Positions 30,092 through 38,805 of a stretch of 64,000 nucleotides of DNA are shown piece after piece. The first letter of the stretch is position 1. The number at the start of each line of letters is the position of its first letter. The translations under genes and the position numbers were made by a program. Source of the DNA: Chloroflexota bacterium (GTDB lineage: Bacteria; Chloroflexota; Anaerolineae; Anaerolineales; UBA4823); NCBI GenBank assembly GCA_029265355.1, contig JAJUJL010000003.1, positions 62,001-126,000 of the forward strand. The letters run 5' to 3'. A model generated the notes under the pieces. It searched no databases and had not been told where the DNA came from. It worked only from the letters and a program-made list of their open reading frames with translations.

Positions 30092-30100
30092 TGGTATAAT
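30092..30100 (+). promoter_or_regulatory. Extended -10 promoter of obg
   Basis: TGGTATAAT has the perfect hexamer TATAAT (30095-30100) with the upstream TGn of extended -10 promoters. The obg ATG is 34 bases downstream, with a ribosome site. Confidence 0.6.
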
Positions 30101-30133
30101 CACGCTGCGGATTCACTTTCAGAAAGGTTGGAC

Positions 30134-31393
30134 ATGTTCATCGACGAGGCGGTCATACAGGTTCGCTCCGGCAAAGGGGGAGATGGGGCTGTGCATTTCA
30201 GGCGAGAGAAATACGTGCCTTACGGCGGGCCAGATGGCGGAGATGGGGGAAAAGGGGGCGACGTGGTGCTGGAGGCGCGAGCGACGCTGAATACGTTGAG
30301 CAATTTTCGCCATCAGAGCCGCTTCCAGGCTCAAGATGGCGCCAATGGCGCCAAGCAGAATATGACCGGGCGCTCCGGCGAAGACCTGGTGATCACCGTG
30401 CCGGCTGGCACGGTAATCTACGATGCAACCAGCGGGGAGCTACTGGGCGACCTGACCGCGGATGGACAGCGCCTGGTGGTGGCGCAGGGCGGGCGCGGCG
30501 GGCGCGGCAACACACGTTTCAAGAGCGCCCGCAACCAGGCGCCGCGCATCGCTGAAAAGGGCGAGCCAGCGCAGGAGAGAAAGCTGCGCCTGGAATTAAA
30601 ATTGATCGCCGACATTGGCATCGTCGGCGTGCCCAATGCCGGGAAATCGACGCTGCTCGCGGCTGTGACCCATGCACGACCCAAGATCGCCCCCTACCCG
30701 TTCACCACGCTGGAGCCGAACCTGGGCGTGGCGGAGTTGGATGATGAAACCGTGCTTGTGCTTGCGGATATCCCCGGGCTGATCGAGGGGGCGCACCTGG
30801 GCCTGGGGTTGGGACACGATTTCTTGCGTCACATCCAACGCACGCGCGTGCTGGTGCATGTGTTGGATGGTCTCTCGGAAGATCCGCTGTCGGATTTTAA
30901 CCAGATCAATGTTGAGCTGGCGCTGTTCGATGCCGAGCTGGCGAAAAAGCCGCAAGTGGTGGCGCTGAACAAGATGGACCTGCCCGAAGTGCGCCAGCGC
31001 TGGCCGGAAGTTGCAGCCGCGCTCAAGAAGCGTGGTTACGAATCGTTTGCGATATCCGCCGCAAGCGGCGAAAACGTGCGCCCGCTGCTCTTCCGGGCTT
31101 ATGAGCGACTGCAGGAAGCGCCGCGACCTGCCAGCGAAGAAGAATTGCCAGTGTACCGTCCAGAAGAAGACCCGCGCCAATTTCGGGTGGAACGCGAAGA
31201 GTCTGGCTGGCGGGTGAGCGGGCGGGCGATCGAGCGGGCTGCGGCGATGACTTATTGGGAACATGATCAATCCATTGTCCGTTTTCAGCGCATCTTGAAG
31301 ACGTTGGGCATCGAAGACGCGCTGCGTGCGGCCGGCGTAAAGGAGGGGGACAGCGTGTTCATCGGGGATTATGAGCTAGAATGGAGCGACTGA
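30134..31393 (+). CDS. obg: GTPase Obg/CgtA
   Basis: An essential ribosome-associated GTPase, 419 residues. The glycine-rich Obg fold (MFIDEAVIQVRSGKGGDG and GGDGGKGGD) is followed by the G domain: G1 GVPNAGKST, G2 around YPFTTLEPN, G3 DIPGLIEGA, G4 NKMD, G5 SAASGEN. The C-terminal OCT domain (about 345-419, ESGWRVSGRAIER to GDSVFIGDYELEW) is present, as in Gram-positive and Chloroflexi-type proteins. AAAGG is seven bases before the ATG. The end overlaps nadD by 13 bases. Confidence 0.97.
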   Translation: MFIDEAVIQVRSGKGGDGAVHFRREKYVPYGGPDGGDGGKGGDVVLEARATLNTLSNFRHQSRFQAQDGANGAKQNMTGRSGEDLVITVPAGTVIYDATSGELLGDLTADGQRLVVAQGGRGGRGNTRFKSARNQAPRIAEKGEPAQERKLRLELKLIADIGIVGVPNAGKSTLLAAVTHARPKIAPYPFTTLEPNLGVAELDDETVLVLADIPGLIEGAHLGLGLGHDFLRHIQRTRVLVHVLDGLSEDPLSDFNQINVELALFDAELAKKPQVVALNKMDLPEVRQRWPEVAAALKKRGYESFAISAASGENVRPLLFRAYERLQEAPRPASEEELPVYRPEEDPRQFRVEREESGWRVSGRAIERAAAMTYWEHDQSIVRFQRILKTLGIEDALRAAGVKEGDSVFIGDYELEWSD

Positions 31394-31986
31394 CGCGCTA
31401 CGGGGTGTTCGGCGGCAGTTTTGACCCGCCGCACATCGGGCATTTGATCCTGGCGGAAGAAGCGCGCTGGCAGTTGAGGCTGGATGCTGTGCTGTGGGTG
31501 CTGACGCCGACGCCGCCTCACAAGCCGGGGCAGCAATTCGCTCCGTTGGAGGCGCGGCGCAGGATGGTGCTGGCTGCTATTGTGGGCAATCCCCATTTTC
31601 TGTTTTCAACGGTGGATATCGATCGCCCTGGACCGCATTACGCGGTGGACACCATCCATTTGCTCAAGGCTCAATTTCCACGAGCGCAGCTCATCTACTT
31701 GATGGGCGGCGATTCGCTGCGCGACTTGCCCACCTGGCAACGCCCGGCAGAGCTGGTGCAGGCTTGCGATGGGCTGGGTGTGATGCGCCGCCCCGGCGAT
31801 CAGCCAGACCTGGATACTTTGGAGGCGTCAATTCCCGGCATCCGTGAAAAAGTGTGCTTCATCGAGGCGCCGTTGTTGCAGATTGCCTCGTCCCAAATCC
31901 GGGCGCGGGTGGCAGCCAGGCAGCCGGTGCGCTATTACCTGCCAGCGGAAGTGCTGGCGATCATCGATAGCGAACGATTGTACTGA
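31381..31986 (+). CDS. nadD: Nicotinate-nucleotide adenylyltransferase
   Basis: Joins ATP to nicotinate mononucleotide in NAD synthesis. The 201 residues begin with the nucleotidyltransferase motif GGSFDPPHIGHL and end with the second signature SSQIRARV. LMGGDSLRDLPTW is the conserved middle block. It overlaps obg by 13 bases, a common obg-nadD arrangement in bacteria that implies coupled translation. Confidence 0.95.
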   Translation: MERLTRYGVFGGSFDPPHIGHLILAEEARWQLRLDAVLWVLTPTPPHKPGQQFAPLEARRRMVLAAIVGNPHFLFSTVDIDRPGPHYAVDTIHLLKAQFPRAQLIYLMGGDSLRDLPTWQRPAELVQACDGLGVMRRPGDQPDLDTLEASIPGIREKVCFIEAPLLQIASSQIRARVAARQPVRYYLPAEVLAIIDSERLY

Positions 31987-32110
31987 GCGGGCCAGACGCG
32001 CCTGTTAGCCAAACTTTCCCAACCGTGTAAGCCTTAATATTATCGTATGTTAACCTGGGCAGGGTCTTGAACGCGGTAGAATAGCGCTGATCTGCCCCCG
32101 AGGTGAAGCT

Positions 32111-33229
32111 ATGGAAAAGCGCAATTATACGATCGATTACCCGCGCAACAAGTTCATGCGCACGTTTATGCGTTTCCTGGGACGCACCGTTCTGCCCATC
32201 GCGTTCAAGCTGGATATCCAAGGCGAAGAAAATTTCCCGCAGCATGGTCCGCTATTGGTGGTTGGCAATCACGTGGCGATGATGGAAGCGGTGCTGATGA
32301 CCGTCTTTACTCCGTGGCTGGTGGAGATGGTGGGCTCTGCAGATATTCCCCAGGAGGGATTGACCGAATCGGTGCTGCGCTTCTATGGCTACATCCCCCT
32401 GCGGCGCGGGCGCACGGATCGCAAGGCGATGACCATGGCGCTGGATGTGCTGCGCCAGGGCGGGATCGTGGGCATTTTCCCGGAGGGCGGCATCTGGGAG
32501 ACCGGGGCAAAGAAGCCGCAGACCGGCGTGGCGTGGTTGAGCCAACAATCTGGAGCGCCGGTGCTGCCGATTGGCTTCAGCGGTACCCTGGGAGCGCTCG
32601 GAGCAGCGCTCAAGCTGAAGCGCCCGCGATTGAAAATGCGGGTTGGCAAGGTGATGCCCGCCGCCAACCCGCCGGAACGGGCGGCGCGCAAAGAATACCT
32701 GGAGAGCTACGCTGCGCAGGTGATGCAGGCGGTGATCGACCTGCTGCCGGCAGACGACGCCTCTCGCTCGCCGGAGGTGTTGGATGAAAAATTCGAGCTG
32801 CGGGTGAGCGTTTTCAGCCAGGATGGATCATTGGTGACCTTGCCCAAGGAACTGCTGATCAACCACCCGGTTGAGCTGGCGAAGTTCTTACATCGCCCAA
32901 TCATTCTGAAGATCTTCAAGAAAAACCTGCACATGCCCGTGGATGCGCTGAATGGGCTGGATGTGGAACAGAACCCCGAGAAGATCGGCCAAGCCATTCG
33001 CTATGTGTTGGATTACCTGGGTGGTGAAAATCCATACTTGCTGACCTACCGGTTTGGTCCAAAGGAAGGCGAGGCCATGAAGCTCGGATTGGAAGAACTT
33101 TACCGGTTGGCAATTTGGTGCCAGGAGAGAGATTGCCAGTTGAAGGTTGTCCCCATCCGGCGTTATCTCACCCGGGAAAAGAAAGAGATCATTCAAATCA
33201 AACAAAGTGAATTCCGGGAGTGGATGTAA
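32111..33229 (+). CDS. PlsC-like 1-acyl-glycerol-phosphate acyltransferase with C-terminal extension
   Basis: A 372-residue membrane-associated acyltransferase, predicted to acylate a glycerolipid. The first 240 residues match PlsC. The catalytic block, normally NHxxxxD, is NHVAMME (53-59): His54 is kept but Asp is replaced by Glu59. The acceptor motif FPEGGIWE is intact. The final 130 residues (from about 240) are an unrecognised charged domain. GAGGTGA stands before the ATG. It is followed by a sulfatase-fold enzyme and lgt on the same strand, so a role in envelope lipid making is likely. Confidence 0.85.
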   Translation: MEKRNYTIDYPRNKFMRTFMRFLGRTVLPIAFKLDIQGEENFPQHGPLLVVGNHVAMMEAVLMTVFTPWLVEMVGSADIPQEGLTESVLRFYGYIPLRRGRTDRKAMTMALDVLRQGGIVGIFPEGGIWETGAKKPQTGVAWLSQQSGAPVLPIGFSGTLGALGAALKLKRPRLKMRVGKVMPAANPPERAARKEYLESYAAQVMQAVIDLLPADDASRSPEVLDEKFELRVSVFSQDGSLVTLPKELLINHPVELAKFLHRPIILKIFKKNLHMPVDALNGLDVEQNPEKIGQAIRYVLDYLGGENPYLLTYRFGPKEGEAMKLGLEELYRLAIWCQERDCQLKVVPIRRYLTREKKEIIQIKQSEFREWM

Positions 33230-34821
33230 ACTTGAGAAAACCGCATCTCGTGTTGCTGATTCTGGATACACACCGCCGCGACCGGCTGGGAATCTACGGT
33301 CGCCCGGGGAATATCACACCGAACCTGGATGCTTTTGCTTCCAAGTCGGTGGTTTTTGAAACTGCAATTTCGCCGGCGCAATGGACGATACCCGTTCATG
33401 CCTCTATGTTCACGGGCGAGTATCCGGCAACTCACCTGACGGTGCAGTCCAGCGACATGTTGAGCCCGGATTTTGTCACACTGGCAGATCTGCTGCGCAG
33501 GAACGGGTATCGGACGGTCGGGTTTTGCAATAATCCATTGGTAGGCGTGCTGGATAACCACCTGAAGCGTGGGTTCGAGACCTTCTACAACTACGGCGGG
33601 GCGGTTCCGTCTCTGCCGGCAAGCGAGATCGAAGGTTCCCTCCGTCTGCTGGGGCGCGTGTGGGAGAAATACACCCAGCTCTTGCGGCGCATCTCTTACC
33701 CGGTGCAGAATGCGGTGGCGCGCTCAGACCGCATCTTCCAGATCACCATGCACCCGATGTTGGTGCCGCTGTGGACGCGCTACGCTCACTTCAAGGGCGA
33801 TACGCGCAGATCGCTGCAAGACGCGGTGCACTATTTTCGGAAGAATCTGCAGCCGGGCAGCGAAGCGTTTAGCAAGCCGCAATTCGTGTTTATCAACCTG
33901 ATGGAGACGCACTTGCCTTTCACGCCGCCAGAGCCGTTCTTATCGCGCTTTGCACCCGTTTACAAGGATGACCGCCTTGCCAGGGATTTCATGCGCGTGT
34001 ATAACACGCAAGCGGTGCGTTGGCTGCTGCCGATGGATGCCCCTTTCGAACCGCTCGAGGCGCTGACCTTGAGCCAGATGTACGACGCCGAAGCCGCCTA
34101 CCAGGATCATCTTCTGGGTCAACTCTTGGAGGAGCTGGACCAGCCGTATCACCGGGAGAACACGCTGGTGCTGATCGCTGCGGATCACGGGGAGATGCTG
34201 GGAGAACACCGCTTGATGGGGCATGGGTTGGGCGTGTATGAAGAGCTCATCCATGTGCCGCTGATGGCGCGCTTCCCCGGGCAAGAAGCAGGACAACGCC
34301 AGCCAGCCCCCGTTTCCACGACGCAGGTGTTTCACACCTTGCTGGCCGAGTCGCGCCCTGACGAAGGGGTGCTTTCTCGGGCAGCGGTACCCGCGAAAGA
34401 GGTGGCTCATTTCAACCTGCGCCGCTGGCTTGGATCCAAACCAGCGCCTGGCATGCCAGCGGTGAGCGAGTCTTACCCGCCGAACAATGTGATCCGCATT
34501 CTAGAAAGGCAGAAGTCCCCCCTGATGGAGGCGTTTGCTGTGCGTTCTGTATTCAGGGCGCTCTACGATGGGGGTGGGAATAAATATGTGCGCAGCGAAG
34601 CCGGGCAAGAATGGTATTTCCGCCCCGGCGAAGATCCTGGTGAACTGGAGCCGTTACCTGAAGGTGCGATGGCTTTGCGCGCCGGGCGATTGCGGACAGC
34701 GTTGGAGCTTTTCCTGGAGCGGGCTCGGCAAAGACGCCCCTCCGGCATGCAGCGCGGCAGCCTGGCGGTGGATGACGCACGCTTGAAGAACAGGCTGCGC
34801 AGCCTGGGTTACCTGGAGTAG
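33220..34821 (+). CDS. Sulfatase-superfamily enzyme with a Thr nucleophile
   Basis: A 533-residue alkaline-phosphatase-fold protein. The metal site begins LILDTHRRDRLG (Asp16). Instead of the Cys/Ser-x-Pro-x-Arg formylglycine motif of sulfatases, the segment reads SPAQWTIPVHASMFTG, so Thr56 is the probable nucleophile, as in phosphoglycerol and phosphoethanolamine transferases. The later metal motif is ADHGEMLGEH. No signal peptide or membrane helices are seen, unlike LtaS. The start is GTG at 33220, overlapping the acyltransferase by 10 bases; TTG at 33232 has better ribosome-site spacing. The reaction is not certain: hydrolase or transferase. Confidence 0.82.
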   Translation: MDVNLRKPHLVLLILDTHRRDRLGIYGRPGNITPNLDAFASKSVVFETAISPAQWTIPVHASMFTGEYPATHLTVQSSDMLSPDFVTLADLLRRNGYRTVGFCNNPLVGVLDNHLKRGFETFYNYGGAVPSLPASEIEGSLRLLGRVWEKYTQLLRRISYPVQNAVARSDRIFQITMHPMLVPLWTRYAHFKGDTRRSLQDAVHYFRKNLQPGSEAFSKPQFVFINLMETHLPFTPPEPFLSRFAPVYKDDRLARDFMRVYNTQAVRWLLPMDAPFEPLEALTLSQMYDAEAAYQDHLLGQLLEELDQPYHRENTLVLIAADHGEMLGEHRLMGHGLGVYEELIHVPLMARFPGQEAGQRQPAPVSTTQVFHTLLAESRPDEGVLSRAAVPAKEVAHFNLRRWLGSKPAPGMPAVSESYPPNNVIRILERQKSPLMEAFAVRSVFRALYDGGGNKYVRSEAGQEWYFRPGEDPGELEPLPEGAMALRAGRLRTALELFLERARQRRPSGMQRGSLAVDDARLKNRLRSLGYLE

Positions 34822-34827
34822 GCAACA

Positions 34828-35667
34828 ATGATCGATCCAATCCTGTACACGATCAAAATAGGCAATCTGGTTCTGCCAATCCGCTGGTACGGCGTGCTGG
34901 TGATGCTGGGCGTGTTGGCAGCCACATGGGTGACGGAGCGCGAGGTGCGCCGGCGCGGCCATAACCCGGAATTCATCTACGATGCCTTGCTGTGGGTGCT
35001 GCCGGCAGGCATTCTGGGAGCGCGGTTGTGGTATGTGCTGAACGATATCGCGGGCGGCAACCCGCGCTTTCTCGAGCAGCCCTGGCGCATCCTGAACCTG
35101 CCGGAAGGCGGGCTGCACATCTATGGCGCCATTTTGATGGGCGGGCTGGTCGCCTACCTGTACGCCCGCCGCAAGGGGATCGATATCTGGCTGTTATTGG
35201 ATTCGGCAGCGCCTGCCTTGCTGATTGGCCAGGCCGTAGCTCGACCGGCGAATTTCATCAACCAGGAGCTGTACGGACCGCCCACGCAATTGCCCTGGGG
35301 TATTCCGATCAGCGGCGAGCACCGCCTGCCGCCCTGGGATGACTTGCTGCAGTACCCGGTGGAGAGCACGCGATTTCACCCGACGTTTGCCTACGAGATG
35401 ATCTGGAACCTGCTTTCGGCGGCGCTGCTGTTATGGGCAGCCCGGCGCTTTGAAAAACAGTTGAAACCCGGCATGCTGTTTGCCGGCTGGTTGGTGCTGG
35501 CGGGCCTGGGGCGGGCGCTGATCGAGGCATTTCGGCCAGACCAACCGCTCATTCCAGGGACAGGCGTCAGCTATTCCAGGCTGGTTTCGCTGCTGATGGC
35601 GCTGGCTGGGGCTGCCTGGCTTTTGACCGGCGCGGGCATCTTGAAGTTGGGAGGCGCGCGAACCTAG
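34828..35667 (+). CDS. lgt: Prolipoprotein diacylglyceryl transferase
   Basis: Moves diacylglycerol from phosphatidylglycerol to the lipobox Cys of lipoproteins at the membrane. At 279 residues it has normal length, with about seven membrane helices. The start ILYTIKIGNLVLPIRWYG and the signature VARPANFINQELYG are recognisable. GGAG of the upstream gene end serves as the ribosome site. It shares an operon-like run with the acyltransferase and sulfatase-fold enzyme. Confidence 0.95.
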   Translation: MIDPILYTIKIGNLVLPIRWYGVLVMLGVLAATWVTEREVRRRGHNPEFIYDALLWVLPAGILGARLWYVLNDIAGGNPRFLEQPWRILNLPEGGLHIYGAILMGGLVAYLYARRKGIDIWLLLDSAAPALLIGQAVARPANFINQELYGPPTQLPWGIPISGEHRLPPWDDLLQYPVESTRFHPTFAYEMIWNLLSAALLLWAARRFEKQLKPGMLFAGWLVLAGLGRALIEAFRPDQPLIPGTGVSYSRLVSLLMALAGAAWLLTGAGILKLGGART

Positions 35668-35726
35668 CCCAAGGCCGGGCGTAATAACACGAGTTCAGAC
35701 AAGAGTTCGGACAATTAGGATAAGGC

Positions 35727-35800
35727 TGTCATCGCGAGCGATAGCGAAGCGATCTCCGCGGTCATTCAGGGGATTCCACGCCCCTGCGCCCGAAATGACC
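35727..35800. repeat. Dispersed palindromic repeat, copy C (left half plus diverged right part)
   Basis: TGTCATCGCGAGCGATAGCG and the following AAGCGATCTCC match the left arm of copy B at 42894 with only transition-type differences. The right part has a different inverted repeat, GTCATT...AATGAC (35761-35766 and 35794-35799). Confidence 0.6.
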
Positions 35801-35845
35801 CGTGAAATGGATGTTGTCCGGACATGGTCCGCAGGTCAGTTAAAA

Positions 35846-35874
35846 TTGCTCCGTACGGTGCAGTTTGATATAAT
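35846..35874 (+). promoter_or_regulatory. Promoter of the membrane HhH protein gene
   Basis: TTGCTC (35846-35851) and the perfect -10 TATAAT (35869-35874) are 17 bases apart. The start codon follows 33 bases after, with GAGGAG before it. Confidence 0.65.
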
Positions 35875-35906
35875 CCATCCATTGACTTCAGACGAGGAGA
35901 ATGAAC

Positions 35907-36440
35907 ATGACTTCAGTGATACTTCAGGTTACCGGCTATGCAGCGGGAATTTTCTCGGAGGGCGCGCCCCACGGCAGTGAGACGCCAGCTAACCTGGCAG
36001 ACGGAGCGGCGCTGCTGCTTTATCTTGGACTCATATTTCTTATTGGGATCCTCGTAATCTGGAATGCGCTCACGTACCAGGCGCCGCAGTTGGCGCATTC
36101 AGCTCACGGTGGGCATGAAGCGCACACCACCGGGGCTGCGATGGACGAGGAGCGAACGCTGGCAGCCGAGGCGCTCAGCGAAGCGCCCGCCAGGGATGAC
36201 CTGAAGATTATCGAAGGGATTGGTCCAAAGACGGAAGCGGTCTTCAATGCGGCAGGCATCTACAGTTTTCATCAGTTGGCCAATACCCCTGTGGACAAAT
36301 TGGATGAGATTCTGGATGCGGCCGGTTTGCGCCTGGGAGACCCGAGAAGCTGGCCTGAGCAGGCGCGCCTGGCAGCCGAGGGAGATTGGCAGGGTTTGAA
36401 GCGGCTCCAGGAGCGCTTGAAGGGCGGCCGGGTGATCTAA
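35907..36440 (+). CDS. Membrane protein with C-terminal helix-hairpin-helix domain
   Basis: A 177-residue protein. One hydrophobic helix lies at about 30-55 (ALLLYLGLIFLIGILVIW), followed by a His-rich linker and a C-terminal domain from about 105. That domain reads DDLKIIEGIGPKTEAVFNAA, the helix-hairpin-helix type seen in COG3743/DUF4332-like proteins fused to various carriers. Such domains usually touch nucleic acid, but here it is tied to the membrane. The ATG at 35907 is chosen over that at 35901 because GAGGAG sits six bases before it. Role unknown. Confidence 0.75.
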   Translation: MTSVILQVTGYAAGIFSEGAPHGSETPANLADGAALLLYLGLIFLIGILVIWNALTYQAPQLAHSAHGGHEAHTTGAAMDEERTLAAEALSEAPARDDLKIIEGIGPKTEAVFNAAGIYSFHQLANTPVDKLDEILDAAGLRLGDPRSWPEQARLAAEGDWQGLKRLQERLKGGRVI

Positions 36441-36460
36441 ACACGAGTCGCTGCTATGAA

Positions 36461-36494
36461 AGGGCTGCCGAATGATTTAAGGCAGCCCTCTTTG
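36461..36494 (+). terminator. Rho-independent terminator after the HhH gene
   Basis: AGGGCTGCC and GGCAGCCCT form a perfect 9-base-pair stem around an 11-base loop, followed by CTTTG. It starts 21 bases after the stop codon. Confidence 0.75.
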
Positions 36495-36577
36495 TAACTC
36501 GAGAGTCATAGCACATCTTAAGCACATGAAAATGGAATCTTAACGCAAGCTTTTCCCTTACAGATTAAAATCACTAT

Positions 36578-37801
36578 ATGGGTAAAAAGTCTCTTGGCAA
36601 GGGCAAAATATTGGGGAAATACAAAATCCTTGAACCAATGGACCCATTTCCGCGCCTGCAGGCGTACAAAGCGCGCGACCTGGAACAGCAGCGCGCAGTG
36701 TGCCTGCTCGCATTGGCGGATGCTGCGGCCCGGCGCCCAGACAGCCTGCAACAGATCAAGACGCATGTGAACAAGCTGTGCAGCCTGGAGTATGTGGGGA
36801 TCGCAAAAGTCTACGAAGCATTCGAGAGCAATGAACAATACTTTGTGGCGATGGAGTTCATTCCCGGCGCGAACCTGGAAACTATCCTGCAAAGAATGCA
36901 GCAAAACCAGGCCCGTCCGCGATACGATGAGGCGTTGGGAATATTCCGTCATGTGCTCACCAGCCTGGTCCGATTGGAGCAGTGGGGACTATCCAGCCGC
37001 AGCTTCGATCCTTGTTGGATCCATTTTCGCCCCGAACCGTGTTTGGAAATGCCTTTCTGCAGCGTACTGACCGATCCTGGGGTTGGTTATTTGCCGATTG
37101 CACGCCCGCGAAAGAGCGTCAAAGCGACTGCTCCAGCATTGAACGGCGATCCGGAGCGCCAGATCGAAAAACTTGGTGTATTATTATATAGGCTGGTTAC
37201 CGGTAAGCCTGCGCCTGATGCCTCGAGCGATCCTGTTCGCCTGGTGCAAGAGTCTCCTGGCGTACCTGAGAGGGTAATCCGTATGGTGGAGGGATTGCTT
37301 GGACAGGATCAAAAGCGGCGTTTCGAGCAATTGAGCGAGGTAGCGGAAGCGTTGGCTGCGGTGGATAGCCAGATCACGCAAATTTCTTCCAGCAGTGGGG
37401 TGCTGGGCAGGCCGGAGAGCCTGATGGGATATTACCTGGACAGCCTGGTGAATGAACGGAGCGGTAATACGGTGGCGCCTGCAGACAGCAACGAAACCGA
37501 TAAAATTCAAATCAACGGACCTGGCATTGGTAGACAGGTCGTTCCAATCAATCGAGATGGGATAACCATTGGGCGTGTGGCTGGCAATGATATTGTGCTC
37601 AATGATTTGTTGGTTTCCCGGTTGCATGCGCGCATTGATTTTGAGGATGGATCGTACCGTGTGATCGATCTGAACAGCACGAATGGCACCTTCCTGGGCG
37701 ACCAGAAGCTGTTGCCAGGCGTCCCTGAAACCTGGCGACCTGGCACTCCGCTACGCTTAGGCGACACCGTGCTGCGGCTGCTGCTGAGCAAAGATAGTTG
37801 A
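36578..37801 (+). CDS. Pseudokinase fused to an FHA domain
   Basis: A 407-residue protein. Residues 14-285 follow the Ser/Thr kinase fold (KYKILEPMDPFPRLQAYKARD, VAMEFIPGANLETIL, LGVLLYRLVTGKPAP). The catalytic residues are lost: the ATP-binding Lys is absent in RAVCLLAL (39-46), HRDxKPxN is SRSFDPCW (140-147), and DFG is DPG (166-168). Residues 318-405 are a canonical FHA domain with GRVAGNDI, VSRLHA and NSTNGTF, so phosphothreonine binding is expected. It probably acts as a scaffold or reader of phosphoproteins. No ribosome site precedes the ATG; a -10-like TAAAAT lies six bases before it. Confidence 0.85.
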   Translation: MGKKSLGKGKILGKYKILEPMDPFPRLQAYKARDLEQQRAVCLLALADAAARRPDSLQQIKTHVNKLCSLEYVGIAKVYEAFESNEQYFVAMEFIPGANLETILQRMQQNQARPRYDEALGIFRHVLTSLVRLEQWGLSSRSFDPCWIHFRPEPCLEMPFCSVLTDPGVGYLPIARPRKSVKATAPALNGDPERQIEKLGVLLYRLVTGKPAPDASSDPVRLVQESPGVPERVIRMVEGLLGQDQKRRFEQLSEVAEALAAVDSQITQISSSSGVLGRPESLMGYYLDSLVNERSGNTVAPADSNETDKIQINGPGIGRQVVPINRDGITIGRVAGNDIVLNDLLVSRLHARIDFEDGSYRVIDLNSTNGTFLGDQKLLPGVPETWRPGTPLRLGDTVLRLLLSKDS

Positions 37802-37808
37802 TACCCGT

Positions 37809-38798
37809 TTAGCTTGCAGGCTGCCGGAAAAATTCCAGGGCGCGGCGAATGGCTGGCAGGTATTCATCCTGGTAGTCGTGTCCGGCAGAGGGGACAATTT
37901 CCAGGCGCGTTTCGAAGCCGCTATCCCTCAGAATGGCAATCAATTGACCAATTTCCTGGTGCGGAATGGTTTCATCAGCCTGCCCGAGGATGAAAGCCAG
38001 GCGCAAGGGAACTGCCTGGGCGTCTGCGAGCTGCAAGTAGTCCTGGATCAGCTCCTGCCAGGCTGCCGGATCGTTGGTCAACGGTCCGCCGGGGCCAATC
38101 AACAGCACGCCGCGAGCGGGCAAGGCGCGCTTGAGAGCCAACCACAGGGCAGCCTCGGCGCCCATCGAATGGCCTGCCAGCAAAATGAGCTCGGGGTCCA
38201 GGGCGTAGTTTTGCTGCAAGGCGTGGAAGTGGCGCTCGATCTGTTGCCGGGTGATCTCCAGGTCGTCCCAAATGTAGGCGCCTCGCCACATGGCCTGGAC
38301 CGATTCGGGAGCGGCGACCAACCAACCTTCGAAAGCGGCGGGTTGCCAGAAAGGCAAAGAAGCCTGGGCGCGGGCCGCGTTGGCGTGCAGGCCGATCAGC
38401 AAAGGACAAGGGGCGTCGCGCTGCGTGCAGGCAGAGCGTGGTCGTATGGTGATCAACGGGAAGGCTTCCTGGCGGGAAGCGGCTTCCTGTTGCTGATTGC
38501 GCTCGACGAGGGCTTCGAACTCCGGTAGGCCCTGCAGCGGTTGGAGCGAGGGGCTCTTGCGCAGCAGTGTTTCGCCATACCAAAAACCTCCACCCAGGGC
38601 GGACTCGAGGACGCTCAAGGCGCGCGAGATGTCGCCCAGGCGAGCTGCCATGCACATCTGCCAGTAAGCAAACAGGTGCGTGTGCTCAGGAAATTCGCCA
38701 GCATGGCGATCGGCGAGCGCCAGGGCGCCGGCAAAATCGCCGGCCTGGTAGCAAGCCTGGATAGATGCTTGTATGCTTTCGAAGGTGGGTGTGCTCAC
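37809..38798 (-). CDS. Alpha/beta-hydrolase with N-terminal helical repeat region
   Basis: A 329-residue serine hydrolase. Residues 1-110 are TPR-like helices (YQAGDFAGALALADRHAGEF). The hydrolase part has the nucleophile elbow GHSMGAEA, an acid in LGQADETIP and a base His in SAGHDYQDE, as in phospholipase/carboxylesterase relatives. The start is GTG at 38798, six bases after a TATAAT, so it may be leaderless. It ends seven bases from the convergent FHA gene. Substrate unknown. Confidence 0.82.
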   Translation of the reverse strand: MSTPTFESIQASIQACYQAGDFAGALALADRHAGEFPEHTHLFAYWQMCMAARLGDISRALSVLESALGGGFWYGETLLRKSPSLQPLQGLPEFEALVERNQQQEAASRQEAFPLITIRPRSACTQRDAPCPLLIGLHANAARAQASLPFWQPAAFEGWLVAAPESVQAMWRGAYIWDDLEITRQQIERHFHALQQNYALDPELILLAGHSMGAEAALWLALKRALPARGVLLIGPGGPLTNDPAAWQELIQDYLQLADAQAVPLRLAFILGQADETIPHQEIGQLIAILRDSGFETRLEIVPSAGHDYQDEYLPAIRRALEFFRQPAS

Positions 38799-38805
38799 GA
38801 GTGAA

